Assembly: GCF_030814435.1 (NCBI RefSeq)
Contig: NZ_JAUSUW010000004.1
Span: forward strand, 186,001-250,000
Reading direction: 5' to 3'
Source: Peteryoungia aggregata LMG 23059
Lineage (GTDB): Bacteria; Pseudomonadota; Alphaproteobacteria; Rhizobiales; Rhizobiaceae
DNA length: 64,000 nt
Under the pieces are notes generated by a model that saw nothing but the letters and a program-made list of their open reading frames with translations, was not told where the DNA came from and searched no databases. The position numbers and the translations under genes are program-made. Position 1 is the stretch's first letter. The number at the start of each line of letters is the position of its first letter. Below are positions 48,044 through 56,788 of the stretch, piece by piece.

Positions 48044-48951
48044 CAGGCGTTCCTTTCCTGAGCGAGCATGCGGACGATGAAGAGCGAGATGAAGACCATC
48101 ATGATCAGGAACAGCACGACCGCGATCGATGCGCCATAGCCCATGCGGAAGCCATATTCGGAGAGCGCCTGCTCATACATGAAGTAGGAGAGAACCTGGC
48201 TCGATCCATAGGGGCCGCCTGCGGTCATGATCGACACAAGGTCGAAGGAGCGCAGCGAGCCGATGACCGTCACCACCATGGCAATGAAGGTTGCGGGTGC
48301 CAACTGCGGCAGGATCACATACCAGAGCAGCTTCAGACCCTTGGCGCCATCCATGCGGGCGGCCTCGACCTGCTCCGGATTGATGTTGTTGAGACCGGTC
48401 AGGTAGAGGATCATGCAATAGGCCGTCTGCGGCCAGAGACCGGCCACGATGATCCCGTAGGTGACGAAGCGTTCGTCGGCGAGAACGGCGATCTGCTCGC
48501 CGAACAGCATTTCCGTCAGCTTCGAAAACAGGCCGAAATCCGGGGCGTAGAACCAGGTGAACATCAGGCCGACGACGACCTGACTGATCACGAAGGGAAA
48601 GAAGAACAGCGACTTGTAGAGCCGGATGCCCGTGACTGTCTGGTTGAGGAATAGCGCAACCGCCAGACCTGCCGGAATGGACAGGAGATACAGGACCAAC
48701 CAGATCAGGTTGTTGTAGAGCGAGGTATAGAAGGTGTCGTCGTCGATCAGCTCGACATAGTTGCCGAACCCGATCCAGGTCATCGCCCCCAGCCCATCCC
48801 AGTCGTGGAAACTGATCCAGATGGACTGGAAGATCGGCACGAGCACGTAGATCAGGAACATCAGCATGCCCGGCGCCAGGAACAGGAACGGCGCGAACTT
48901 CTGCTGGTTTCGCTTCCATGCGCTGGACGACGAAGGAACGGTGTTGCTCAT
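48043..48951 (-). CDS. Galactoside ABC transporter permease (MalF-like)
   Basis: 302 residues with six membrane helices and the EAA loop EAARMDGAKGLKLLWYVILPQLAPA. It pairs with the MalG-like subunit. ATG at 48951 (MSNTVPSSS) follows GAGGTG; the frame extends further upstream without support. 88 bases separate it from the binding-protein gene, where a small hairpin may lower permease levels, as is common in ABC operons. Confidence 0.93.
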   Translation of the reverse strand: MSNTVPSSSSAWKRNQQKFAPFLFLAPGMLMFLIYVLVPIFQSIWISFHDWDGLGAMTWIGFGNYVELIDDDTFYTSLYNNLIWLVLYLLSIPAGLAVALFLNQTVTGIRLYKSLFFFPFVISQVVVGLMFTWFYAPDFGLFSKLTEMLFGEQIAVLADERFVTYGIIVAGLWPQTAYCMILYLTGLNNINPEQVEAARMDGAKGLKLLWYVILPQLAPATFIAMVVTVIGSLRSFDLVSIMTAGGPYGSSQVLSYFMYEQALSEYGFRMGYGASIAVVLFLIMMVFISLFIVRMLAQERNA

Positions 48952-49039
48952 GGCGGCACCTCTGAGGGAAAGGAAAACGGCAACCGGATGCCATGGGCCC
49001 AGGGAGACCCACAGCACCCGGCGCAGGGAGCTCTATGGC

Positions 49040-50272
49040 TTACTTGTGGACGCGGGCGCGGACCTTTTCCAGTCGCTCCAGGATCTTGTCCAGGTTGTCG
49101 GGCTTCACCATGAATTCCTGGAAGCCTTCCATGCCGGCCTTTGCCATTTCGGCATTGGCGTCACGATCGTAGAACTGCGCGAGCGCATAAGCGTTCGACA
49201 GCATCTCGAAACCGGCATTGAGGAACGGATCCGACGGCTTCTCGGCCTTGTTGTTGACCGGCAGCTGACCGAGCGTTGCGTTCATCTTCGTCTGGGCTTC
49301 CGGCGAAGCGAGATAGGCGAGGAACTTCTTCGCATCTTCCTTGTTCTTCGCGCCCGACGGGATGTGGAAGGTGTCGGTCGGGGCTTCCTCGGCCATCGGG
49401 ATGCCCGCGGTGATTTCCGGGAACTGCATGAAGCCGATCTGCTCTTCCTTCAGACCGCCATCCTTCATGGTGGCGACAGCGAAGTTGCCCATCAGATACA
49501 TGGCAGCCTTGCCCTGGACCATCTGCGGAATGGCATCCTGCCAGTCGATCGCGGCATGGTTCTCGTTGAAGTAACCGGCCTTGACCAGCTCGCCCCACTT
49601 CTCGAACACGGCCTTCACGCGCGGATCCGTATAGGGAACCTTGCCGGAGGTCAGTTCCATGTGGAACTCGTAGCCATTGACGCGCAGGTTCAGATAGTCG
49701 AACCAGCCGCCGGTCGGCCACAGGGCCTTGGTGCCGATTGTGATCGGGGTGACGCCGGCAGTCTTCAGCTTTTCGCAAGCCGCCAGGAATTCGGCCCAGT
49801 TCTTCGGCGGCTCGATGCCCTGTTCGGCGAAGATGTCCTTACGATAGTAGATGCCCCACTGGTAATAGGTGTAAGGCACGCCCCACTTCTTGCCATCGAT
49901 GGTCATCGAGGCGGAAGCGGACTTCAGCTGGTCGTTCAGGCCGTTGGCTTCCCAGACATCCGAGACGTCTTCGAACAGACCGGCCTTGACGAAGGGCTCC
50001 ATGCGATTGCCGGCATACCATGCGGCGACATCGGGAGCGTCAGCGGTCAGGAAGTTGCGGATGGCGGACTTGTAGCCTTCGTGGTCGAAGTTGTTCCACT
50101 TGACCGTGATATCGGGGTTGGCCTTCTGGAAATCAGCGATCAATTCTTCCATCGCCTTTTTCGGCGCCGGATCGGAATGGTCGGAGTTGAGCACGATTTC
50201 ACCGGCGAATGCGGTGGACGACAGAAGGGCAGCACCCAGAGCAAGGCTGCTCAGGCTTTTGAAAAAGGTCAT
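49040..50272 (-). CDS. Galactoside ABC transporter substrate-binding protein
   Basis: 410 residues. Signal peptide MTFFKSLSSLALGAALLSSTAFA with cleavage before GEIVLNSDH, then a class I (type cluster D/B) sugar-binding fold with two lobes (VPYTYYQWGIYYRKD; AMYLMGNFAVATM). Cluster context with GH36 and GH42 points to galactosides such as melibiose, raffinose or lactose. Start ATG at 50272 follows GGGAGGAAAAC. First gene of the operon; the promoter lies in the 151-bp interval facing the AraC regulator. Confidence 0.93.
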   Translation of the reverse strand: MTFFKSLSSLALGAALLSSTAFAGEIVLNSDHSDPAPKKAMEELIADFQKANPDITVKWNNFDHEGYKSAIRNFLTADAPDVAAWYAGNRMEPFVKAGLFEDVSDVWEANGLNDQLKSASASMTIDGKKWGVPYTYYQWGIYYRKDIFAEQGIEPPKNWAEFLAACEKLKTAGVTPITIGTKALWPTGGWFDYLNLRVNGYEFHMELTSGKVPYTDPRVKAVFEKWGELVKAGYFNENHAAIDWQDAIPQMVQGKAAMYLMGNFAVATMKDGGLKEEQIGFMQFPEITAGIPMAEEAPTDTFHIPSGAKNKEDAKKFLAYLASPEAQTKMNATLGQLPVNNKAEKPSDPFLNAGFEMLSNAYALAQFYDRDANAEMAKAGMEGFQEFMVKPDNLDKILERLEKVRARVHK

Positions 50273-50423
50273 GTTTTCCTCCCTATGACCGTTATGCATT
50301 GCATATGCCGAGCTTGACGCCCCGGATCCCACCGGAGCGGAATTCTCAGCTCATCTTGATCATCCGATTCAAACCCGTAATAATCTACCGAGTTTTTGCC
50401 GATCTTTTCCGGGATCCTAAGAT

Positions 50424-51347
50424 TTGGAACATGTAAAACCCCTGCTGGCAGACGAATCCGTTCCTGTCCATCCCGATCATGACCCGCGACACCCGCTGGT
50501 CATCTTCGGCGATCATCGCTTTTGTGCGGGCGAGAGCCTGACGGTTCACCGCATGGCGGGCCCCCATATGCACAGCCAGATCGAGCTCAATTTCGTGCTG
50601 ACGGGTGAGATGACCTACTGGTTCGACGGTCGCGAGTTGACGGTCGACGAGGGACGGCTCTGTCTGTTCTGGGGCATGATCCCACATCAGGTCATCGACC
50701 GCAGCGAAGGCACCCGCTTCGTCTGCCTTTACGTGCCGATGTCGGTCTTTCTCGGGCTCGCGAACTTGAGCCGCTTCCGCGATGCCGTGTTTCGGGGCGC
50801 CATGATCGAAGCGCTCGAAATCCGTTCCTGGGACCGGGACATCTTTCAGCACTGGCGCGAGGAACTTCTGGCCGGCGACGAAAACCTGACCGAAATCGTG
50901 CGCAACGAACTGACGGCACGGGTTCTGAGGATCGAGCGGGACGGCTGGCGGGATCTGCGTGAGGAAGGTTCAGCGATCGCCGCTTTCAGCGCCAATGACA
51001 GCGAGCGCGTCGAGCACATCGAGCGCATGCTGCGCTTCATCGCAGAACATGCTCTGGAAAACATTTCGGCCGACGACGTCGGAAACGCCGTCGGTCTGCA
51101 CCCGAACTATGCCATGTCGATCTTCAAGCGGGCCGTCGGTCATACGATCAACCAGGCGATCGTGCGCCACCGTCTGGACACCGCCCAGTCCCTGCTGATT
51201 TCAACCGACCTCTCGATCACCGACGTCGCCTTCGAAAGCGGCTTCGGGTCGGTCTCCCGCTTCTACGAGGCTTTCAGCCAGCGTTTTGTCGAAAAGCCGA
51301 CGGCTTTCCGTCGCCGCATGCGCTCGAAGGGCATGCCACAAGCCTGA
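50424..51347 (+). CDS. AraC family regulator with cupin-type sensor domain
   Basis: 307 residues. N-terminal AraC/cupin ligand domain (HMHSQIELNFVLTGEMTYWFDGRELTVDEG) and C-terminal two-part helix-turn-helix (ISADDVGNAVGLHPNYAMSIFKRAVG; LSITDVAFESGFGSVSRFYEAFSQRF). It is divergent from the galactoside operon and probably activates it in response to galactosides, as AgpT is thought to do in Ensifer. The start is probably TTG at 50424, with weak GGGAT-like spacing upstream; the first in-frame ATG would delete part of the sensor domain. Convergent to the mannitol-dehydrogenase-family gene. Confidence 0.85.
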   Translation: MEHVKPLLADESVPVHPDHDPRHPLVIFGDHRFCAGESLTVHRMAGPHMHSQIELNFVLTGEMTYWFDGRELTVDEGRLCLFWGMIPHQVIDRSEGTRFVCLYVPMSVFLGLANLSRFRDAVFRGAMIEALEIRSWDRDIFQHWREELLAGDENLTEIVRNELTARVLRIERDGWRDLREEGSAIAAFSANDSERVEHIERMLRFIAEHALENISADDVGNAVGLHPNYAMSIFKRAVGHTINQAIVRHRLDTAQSLLISTDLSITDVAFESGFGSVSRFYEAFSQRFVEKPTAFRRRMRSKGMPQA

Positions 51348-51357
51348 GCGCCCCGGA

Positions 51358-52446
51358 TCAACGTCGCGCGATCGCTGACAGTCGGGGCATGGCCACGCCC
51401 GGGCACCATTCCTGGAAACCAATGATGCGGCGGACGACCTTTTCCGCATGATTGCCGGCAATATCGGCCAGGCGGTGCTCGAGATAGGGATTGAGGAACC
51501 GCTCCAGCGTGGTCGCCACATAAACCTCCGCCTCGTCACCGAGACCATGCATCCGAAAACCGGGCACGACTTCCTCGCGGTAAATCTCCTTCAGTTCACC
51601 ACGGATCGCGGAATTGGCCAGAATGTCCTTGACGCATTCCGTCTGCGGCCGGCCTTCCCCCCGCCAGCGATCGGCAAGCACGGTATGGCCGAGATTGAGA
51701 ATATGCAGCTTCAGCCGCTCATAGGGCGTCAGGTCTTCGACGAGCTTGATGCACGGGTGCTCGCAGGGAAGTGTCAGTCCCGGCTGGCGCTCGATCGCCC
51801 AGATCGCGTAGGGCTCTGCGATCGCCCCCGCAGGCTCGATCGGCTCGGAGACGATGCGGTCAACAAGCGTGTTCCCCCAGATGACCCGGTCTGTCAGCCA
51901 GGAAACGAACATCGCGTCGGGAATGTGCCGGCTTGCGAGATCAACGATCAGTCGCTGAAGCACCTCGCCGTTTCGCGAGATCAGCTCACAGGGCAAGATG
52001 GTCAGCGGCATGCCACCACCACGGAAACGCGCATGCAGCAATGCCAGGAGCTTCATCGGAAAAGAACGCGGAACGCCATCGACCGTGTCGCCGTCAACCA
52101 GAGCATAGCCCTTGTCTCCGGTATTGCTGAGAATGACGCGCGCTTCGTCGACGAAGATCCGGGTGACTTCCTCCCAATTGGCCTGGGTGGACAGCGACCG
52201 ACTGACCGACCGCACACGCAACTCCCGCTCCACGGCCTTTCCATCCTCCAGCCCCCGGATAATGACCGGAAACCCCTCGGGGGCCGACAAGGCGCCAATC
52301 CGCCCGGCCCGGGAGGCATCACCGCTCGTCTGCACAACGGTGATTGGCCCCAGCGCCTTCCCTGCCTCCATGGCCTCGCTGACGAAAAGATCGGCATGCG
52401 CCTGGAGAAATCGGCTCGTGCCGAATTGCAGGATGGGCGTGGTCAT
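51358..52446 (-). CDS. Mannitol dehydrogenase family oxidoreductase, probable tagaturonate reductase
   Basis: 362 residues, a polyol-specific long-chain dehydrogenase. Rossmann region starts QFGTSRFLQAHADLF, with the family motifs VDRIVSEP and the catalytic Lys segment ERLKLHILNLGHTVLADR. It is shorter than E. coli UxaB (about 480 residues), a form common in alphaproteobacteria. By context with a UxaA-family dehydratase it probably reduces D-tagaturonate to D-altronate. It is three bases downstream of the GntR gene, so it is in one operon with its regulator. Confidence 0.85.
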   Translation of the reverse strand: MTTPILQFGTSRFLQAHADLFVSEAMEAGKALGPITVVQTSGDASRAGRIGALSAPEGFPVIIRGLEDGKAVERELRVRSVSRSLSTQANWEEVTRIFVDEARVILSNTGDKGYALVDGDTVDGVPRSFPMKLLALLHARFRGGGMPLTILPCELISRNGEVLQRLIVDLASRHIPDAMFVSWLTDRVIWGNTLVDRIVSEPIEPAGAIAEPYAIWAIERQPGLTLPCEHPCIKLVEDLTPYERLKLHILNLGHTVLADRWRGEGRPQTECVKDILANSAIRGELKEIYREEVVPGFRMHGLGDEAEVYVATTLERFLNPYLEHRLADIAGNHAEKVVRRIIGFQEWCPGVAMPRLSAIARR

Positions 52447-52449
52447 GGC

Positions 52450-53337
52450 TCAGGCAGGCTCCTGGATGGATTGCAGTAGCGTTTCGCGTGCCGATTTCAG
52501 ATGCTGGCGGCAGGCCTTTTCGATCTTCCCTGCATCGCGGGAAAACAGCGCGCTGATATAGTCGAGATGCTCTTCCAGCGCCCGCTGGTTTCGAGCCCGC
52601 GCATTCGTCTTGTTCCACTGGTAGTGGTAGTGAAAGACGATCGTGATGATGTCGTAGAAGTCGATGATGAAGCGATTACTCGACGCCTTCTGGACGAGCA
52701 GGTGAAAGCGTTCATCGAGCTCTGAGAAATCCATGTAGCGATTGTCGATATCGGCCAGCAGCGCGTGGTGTTGCGCCTCAACCAGCCGGAGCTCGTCCCA
52801 GGCCGAATGGTCCTCGGCCAGATGGACAAAGCTTGCCGCCGAGCGCAGCTCGAACATTTCGCGCACCTCGGTCAGCTCAAGCGCGAATTCGCGGGTAAAG
52901 CCCTTCAACACCCAATGGCTGTTCGGCCGCTTCTCGATCAGCCCGAAACGGCTGAAACGGATGAGGAATTCGCGCACGCTCGTGGTGCCGATGCCAATCT
53001 CGCGAGCAAGCTCCAGCTCGTTGATCTGCATGCCCGGCTGCGCGCCACCGGCCAGGATCCGCCGCATAAAGCTGCGCTCGATGATATCTGAAAGAGAGTT
53101 GGTCTCCTCGTCGGGGAAATAGTCGTTTCGGACCGGCCGCCGCAACACCGTCTTCGACCGCTTGTCCCAGGCAACCAGCCCGACTTCTCCGAGGCGCGTC
53201 AGGACGGCCCTGACGGTCGTGCGGCTGACACTGAGCAACCCGCCGAGCTCCGGCTCCGAGGGAAGCGTGTCCGTTTCCTCGATCAGCTTCAGCGTGCGGT
53301 TGTAAGCATCTTTAAAGACGGTGTTCTGCTTGGCCAT
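52450..53337 (-). CDS. GntR/FadR-type regulator with two consecutive winged helices
   Basis: 295 residues. Unlike ordinary FadR-type proteins it has two GntR winged helix-turn-helix units: residues about 5-68 (LPSEPELGGLLSVSRTTVRA) and about 80-150 (INELELAREIGIGTTSVREFL), then an FCD ligand domain (about 160-285; with ligand-type His and Asp residues). It probably represses the sugar-acid island, reading the TTTATCGATAAA-like sites in the divergent region and before the transporter. It is divergent from uxaA-like (250 bp apart) and co-transcribed with the reductase. Confidence 0.88.
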   Translation of the reverse strand: MAKQNTVFKDAYNRTLKLIEETDTLPSEPELGGLLSVSRTTVRAVLTRLGEVGLVAWDKRSKTVLRRPVRNDYFPDEETNSLSDIIERSFMRRILAGGAQPGMQINELELAREIGIGTTSVREFLIRFSRFGLIEKRPNSHWVLKGFTREFALELTEVREMFELRSAASFVHLAEDHSAWDELRLVEAQHHALLADIDNRYMDFSELDERFHLLVQKASSNRFIIDFYDIITIVFHYHYQWNKTNARARNQRALEEHLDYISALFSRDAGKIEKACRQHLKSARETLLQSIQEPA

Positions 53338-53491
53338 GGATCTGCCTGGTTGCTGTTATCTGGCGCTTCGGTCTTTTGCCTCTTGGCGCAAGACGCGAAC
53401 CCGCGCAATGAAAACCACCGATTGCGGCGGCCTTCCTCTCCTTCGACAAGGGTTTCAGCTCCTCCCGCTCCGGGATGGAGCAAATTGTTCT

Positions 53492-53538
53492 TTATCGATA
53501 TCATACCCATTGACGAGAAACTGTCTATTGCCGATAAA
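53492..53538. promoter_or_regulatory. Two candidate GntR operator sites in the gntR/uxaA divergent region
   Basis: TTTATCGATATC (53492-53503) and ATTGCCGATAAA (53527-53538), 35 bases apart centre to centre. They match the perfect palindrome TTTATCGATAAA at 56708-56719 in 10 and 9 of 12 positions. Confidence 0.5.
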
Positions 53539-53587
53539 AGACAAAACACAGGATCCGGTATCGCCGGACGCATGGGAGAAACATCGG

Positions 53588-55093
53588 GTGTCGAAACCAG
53601 CCTGTATCCTGCTGTCGCAGGACGACAATGTTGCCGTGACCACTGTTGCGATCGAAGCCGGGCATCTACTGGCGGGCGGCGCTGTCGCGGCGGTGAAGAT
53701 CGACCCCGGCCACAAGGTGGCGGTTCGAGCTATCCGCCAGGGCGAGCCTGTGGTCAAATATGCCCAGGCGATCGGCCGAGCCACGACGGACATTGCCGCA
53801 GGCGACCACGTCCATTCCCACAATCTCGCCTTTGATGAAGATCGCCTCTCGGTGAGCGGCCTCGCCCAGCCCGAAACGGCGACGGCAGCCGACAAGGGCC
53901 GCACCTTCATGGGCTATCGCCGCGCCGATGGGCGCGCTGCGACCCGGAACTACATCGGCATCATCGCCAGCGTGAACTGTTCCACCACGGTCTGTCGGGC
54001 GATCGCGGATGCCGCGAACCGCACCATCCTGCCGCATTACGAGGGCATCGACGGCTTCGTGCCGATCGTCCACGACCAAGGCTGCGGCATGAGTTCGACC
54101 GGCGACGGCATGCGCACGCTACACAGAACGATAGCCGGCTACACAAGACACGTGAATTTCGGCGGCGTGCTGATGGTCGGCCTCGGCTGCGAAGTCAACC
54201 AGCTGACGCTTTACGGCCAGAGCGGCGCCGGCGCCTCGAAGCGTCACTTCAACATCCAGGACGCCGGCGGCTCGCGCCGCGCCGTGGAAAACGCCCTTTC
54301 GATCCTGAAGGAGATCGCAGCGGAAGTCGGCACGATGCGCCGCGAACCGATCTCCGTCAGCGAGATCATCGTCGGCCTGCAATGTGGCGGTTCGGATGGC
54401 CTGTCCGGCATTACAGCCAACCCGGCGCTCGGTGTTGCCGTCGATATCCTGGCTGGCGCCGGTGGCACGGCGATCCTCTCCGAAACCTCGGAGATTTACG
54501 GTGCCGAACACCTCCTGCGCAGCCGCGCCGTCAACGAAGATGTCGCCGTCAAGCTCGACGGCCTGATCTCCTGGTGGGAGGCCTATGTCGCCCAGCACGG
54601 CGCCTCGCTCGACAACAACCCCTCGCCCGGCAACAAGAAGGGTGGCCTCACAACCATTCTCGAGAAATCCCTCGGTGCGGTCGCCAAGGGCGGACGCTCG
54701 CCGCTGACCGCCGTCTACAATTACGCAGAACGCGTCACCGAACACGGCCTCGTCTTCATGGACACGCCCGGCTACGACCCGGTTTCGGCGACCGGCCAGG
54801 TGGCAGGCGGCGCAAATGTGATTGCCTTCACCACCGGCCGTGGCTCCTGCTTCGGCTCTCGCCCCGTGCCCTCCATCAAGCTGACGAGCAACACCGCGCT
54901 CTACAGGTCGATGGAAGAGGACATGGATATCGACTGCGGCGTGATTGCCACGGGTGATGCCAGCGTCTCAGGTCTGGGTCGCGACATCTTCGACCTGATC
55001 ATCGAGACCGCCTCGGGCCAGAAGACCAAGAGCGAGCTCTTCGGCTACGGCGACAACGAATTCGTGCCGTGGCACCTCGGCGCCACGCTCTGA
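53588..55093 (+). CDS. uxaA: UxaA family altronate dehydratase
   Basis: 501 residues, the full length of the fused family. The N-terminal SAF domain (1-80) contains GHKVAVRAI and GDHVHSHNL. The catalytic domain has NCSTTVCRAIAD, HDQGCGM, GLGCEVNQ and LQCGGSDGLSGITANPALG with conserved metal-binding Cys and His. It dehydrates D-altronate to 2-keto-3-deoxy-D-gluconate, although related UxaA-type enzymes act on other sugar acids. The start is GTG at 53588 with GGGAG upstream and no earlier in-frame start that matches the family. Divergent from gntR and first of the plus-strand operon. Confidence 0.88.
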   Translation: MSKPACILLSQDDNVAVTTVAIEAGHLLAGGAVAAVKIDPGHKVAVRAIRQGEPVVKYAQAIGRATTDIAAGDHVHSHNLAFDEDRLSVSGLAQPETATAADKGRTFMGYRRADGRAATRNYIGIIASVNCSTTVCRAIADAANRTILPHYEGIDGFVPIVHDQGCGMSSTGDGMRTLHRTIAGYTRHVNFGGVLMVGLGCEVNQLTLYGQSGAGASKRHFNIQDAGGSRRAVENALSILKEIAAEVGTMRREPISVSEIIVGLQCGGSDGLSGITANPALGVAVDILAGAGGTAILSETSEIYGAEHLLRSRAVNEDVAVKLDGLISWWEAYVAQHGASLDNNPSPGNKKGGLTTILEKSLGAVAKGGRSPLTAVYNYAERVTEHGLVFMDTPGYDPVSATGQVAGGANVIAFTTGRGSCFGSRPVPSIKLTSNTALYRSMEEDMDIDCGVIATGDASVSGLGRDIFDLIIETASGQKTKSELFGYGDNEFVPWHLGATL

Positions 55094-55121
55094 CCTCGAC
55101 AACAGGGATCCGGATATCAGC

Positions 55122-56141
55122 ATGAAGACGAGACGCATCGGCAAGACCGCCCTCGAAGTGACCGAATACTCCTTCGGCACGGCTCCGCTCGGCGGCCTCT
55201 ATCGCCGCTGTCCGCGTGATGTCGGCATTGCAACGCTCCAGGCCGCCTGGGATCACGGCATCCGCTATTTCGATACGGCCCCCCATTACGGCTTCGGCCA
55301 GGCCGAGCGCTATGTCGGCGACTTCCTGCGCGACAAGCCGGAAGACAGCTATGTGCTCTCCACCAAGGTCGGTCGCCTACTCGCACCCGTGCCGAAGGAC
55401 CAGATCCCGAATGTCGGCTTCGTCGATCCGCTGCCCTTCAAGCTGGTCTACGACTACAGCTATGACGGCATCATGCGTTCGGTCGATTTCAGCTATGCCC
55501 GCCTCGGCCTGAACCGCATCGACATCCTCTATGTCCATGATATCGGCGTCTACACCCATGGCCGCGAAGTCAACGATCGCTATGTGAAACAGCTGCGCGA
55601 CGGCGGTTACAAGGCGCTCGACCAGCTGAAATCCTCGGGCGCCATCAAGGCCTTCGGTCTCGGCGTCAACGAGGTCCCCGCCTGCCTGGAGATGATGGCT
55701 GACATCGATATCGACGTCATCCTGATGGCCGGCCGCTATTCCCTGCTGGATCGTTCCGCCGTCGAGGAATTGCTGCCGCTCTGCGAAAAGCGCGGCACAT
55801 CGATCACCGCCGGCGGCGTCTTCAATTCAGGCATCCTGGCGACGGGCGCCGTTCCGGGCGCGCATTTCGACTACACACCCGCAACCGACGAAGTCCTCGG
55901 CAAGGTGCGCGCCATGGAAGATCTGGCGAAGCAGGCCGGCAAGCCGCTCGCCCAGTTCGCCATGCAGTTCCCGCTGCACCATCCGGCGGTCGCCTCTGTC
56001 ATCATCGGCACGGCAAAGCCGGAAAGCCTTCATCGCAACATGGCTCTGACATCAGAGGAATTGCCGGCTTCCGCCTTCGCACCCTTCGAGGCGCACACAC
56101 TCGTTGCACCGCCGCTCGGCGATGCAGCTATCCGGGAATAG
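55122..56141 (+). CDS. Aldo/keto reductase, D-threo-aldose/L-fucose/L-galactose 1-dehydrogenase type
   Basis: 339 residues. The AKR tetrad is intact: Asp51, Tyr56 (DTAPHYGFGQAE), Lys82 (STKVGR) and His139 (YVHDIG). The sequence pattern, including LGLNRIDILYVHDIG and SAVEELLPLCEKRG, is that of the D-threo-aldose 1-dehydrogenase/L-fucose dehydrogenase group, which oxidises C1 of L-fucose, L-galactose and D-arabinose to lactones. It follows uxaA by 28 bases and fucU follows by nine. Confidence 0.86.
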   Translation: MKTRRIGKTALEVTEYSFGTAPLGGLYRRCPRDVGIATLQAAWDHGIRYFDTAPHYGFGQAERYVGDFLRDKPEDSYVLSTKVGRLLAPVPKDQIPNVGFVDPLPFKLVYDYSYDGIMRSVDFSYARLGLNRIDILYVHDIGVYTHGREVNDRYVKQLRDGGYKALDQLKSSGAIKAFGLGVNEVPACLEMMADIDIDVILMAGRYSLLDRSAVEELLPLCEKRGTSITAGGVFNSGILATGAVPGAHFDYTPATDEVLGKVRAMEDLAKQAGKPLAQFAMQFPLHHPAVASVIIGTAKPESLHRNMALTSEELPASAFAPFEAHTLVAPPLGDAAIRE

Positions 56142-56150
56142 GAGCACGTC

Positions 56151-56597
56151 ATGCTGAAAGGCATCCATCCTCTGCTGGGACCTGACCTGCTGCACGCCAT
56201 CGCTACGATGGGACACGGCGACGAGATCGTCATTGCCGACGGCAATTTCCCGGCATCAACCATGGGTCCCCCGGTCATCCGGGCAGACGGCGTTGGTGCC
56301 GTCGAGATCCTCGAGGCGATCCTCGCCCACATGCCGCTCGACCAGTTCGTCGAGGATGCGGCCTGGCGCATGCAGGTCGTCGGCGATCCGCATGCGGTCC
56401 CGGAGATCTGTGCGGAGTTCCAGGCGATGATCACCAGGCTTGCGGCTGATTTCCAGCTCGAAAGCCTCGAGCGTTTTGCCTTTTATGAGCGGGCGCAGAC
56501 AGCGGCCTACATCGTCGCGACCACGGAATTGCGGATTTACGGCAACGTGATCCTGAAGAAGGGCGTCGTCTATCCGGAAGAAGTTCACCGGGTCTGA
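56151..56597 (+). CDS. fucU: L-fucose mutarotase FucU family protein
   Basis: 148-residue RbsD/FucU-fold enzyme. MLKGIHPLLGPDLLHAIATMGHGDEI and the C-terminal FYERAQTAAYIVATTELRIYGN are hallmarks of FucU rather than RbsD. It interconverts the anomers of L-fucose or related 6-deoxy/L-galacto sugars, supplying the anomer needed by the dehydrogenase coded next to it. Start ATG at 56151 has GGAG within ten bases. Last of the metabolic gene set before the transporter. Confidence 0.92.
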   Translation: MLKGIHPLLGPDLLHAIATMGHGDEIVIADGNFPASTMGPPVIRADGVGAVEILEAILAHMPLDQFVEDAAWRMQVVGDPHAVPEICAEFQAMITRLAADFQLESLERFAFYERAQTAAYIVATTELRIYGNVILKKGVVYPEEVHRV

Positions 56598-56707
56598 GGA
56601 GACCCGCGAAGCCCTGGATTTCAAGGCAAAAGCGAGTTCGGAGGAGCTGTCTTTCGCCTGCTTGCATTCTCCAGAATGCTGGAGTAGCGTGCCTCGATAA
56701 AGTGTTT

Positions 56708-56719
56708 TTTATCGATAAA
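56708..56719. promoter_or_regulatory. Perfect palindromic operator before the CUT2 transporter operon
   Basis: TTTATCGATAAA is a 12-bp perfect palindrome 70 bases before the substrate-binding-protein start. Related sites lie at 53492-53503 and 53527-53538 beside gntR. Confidence 0.55.
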
Positions 56720-56788
56720 GATCGACCCGGTTGCGTTCTGCAGGTCGATCTCACCGGAGGAACAGGACGCGTTGAGAGGAGAACCACA

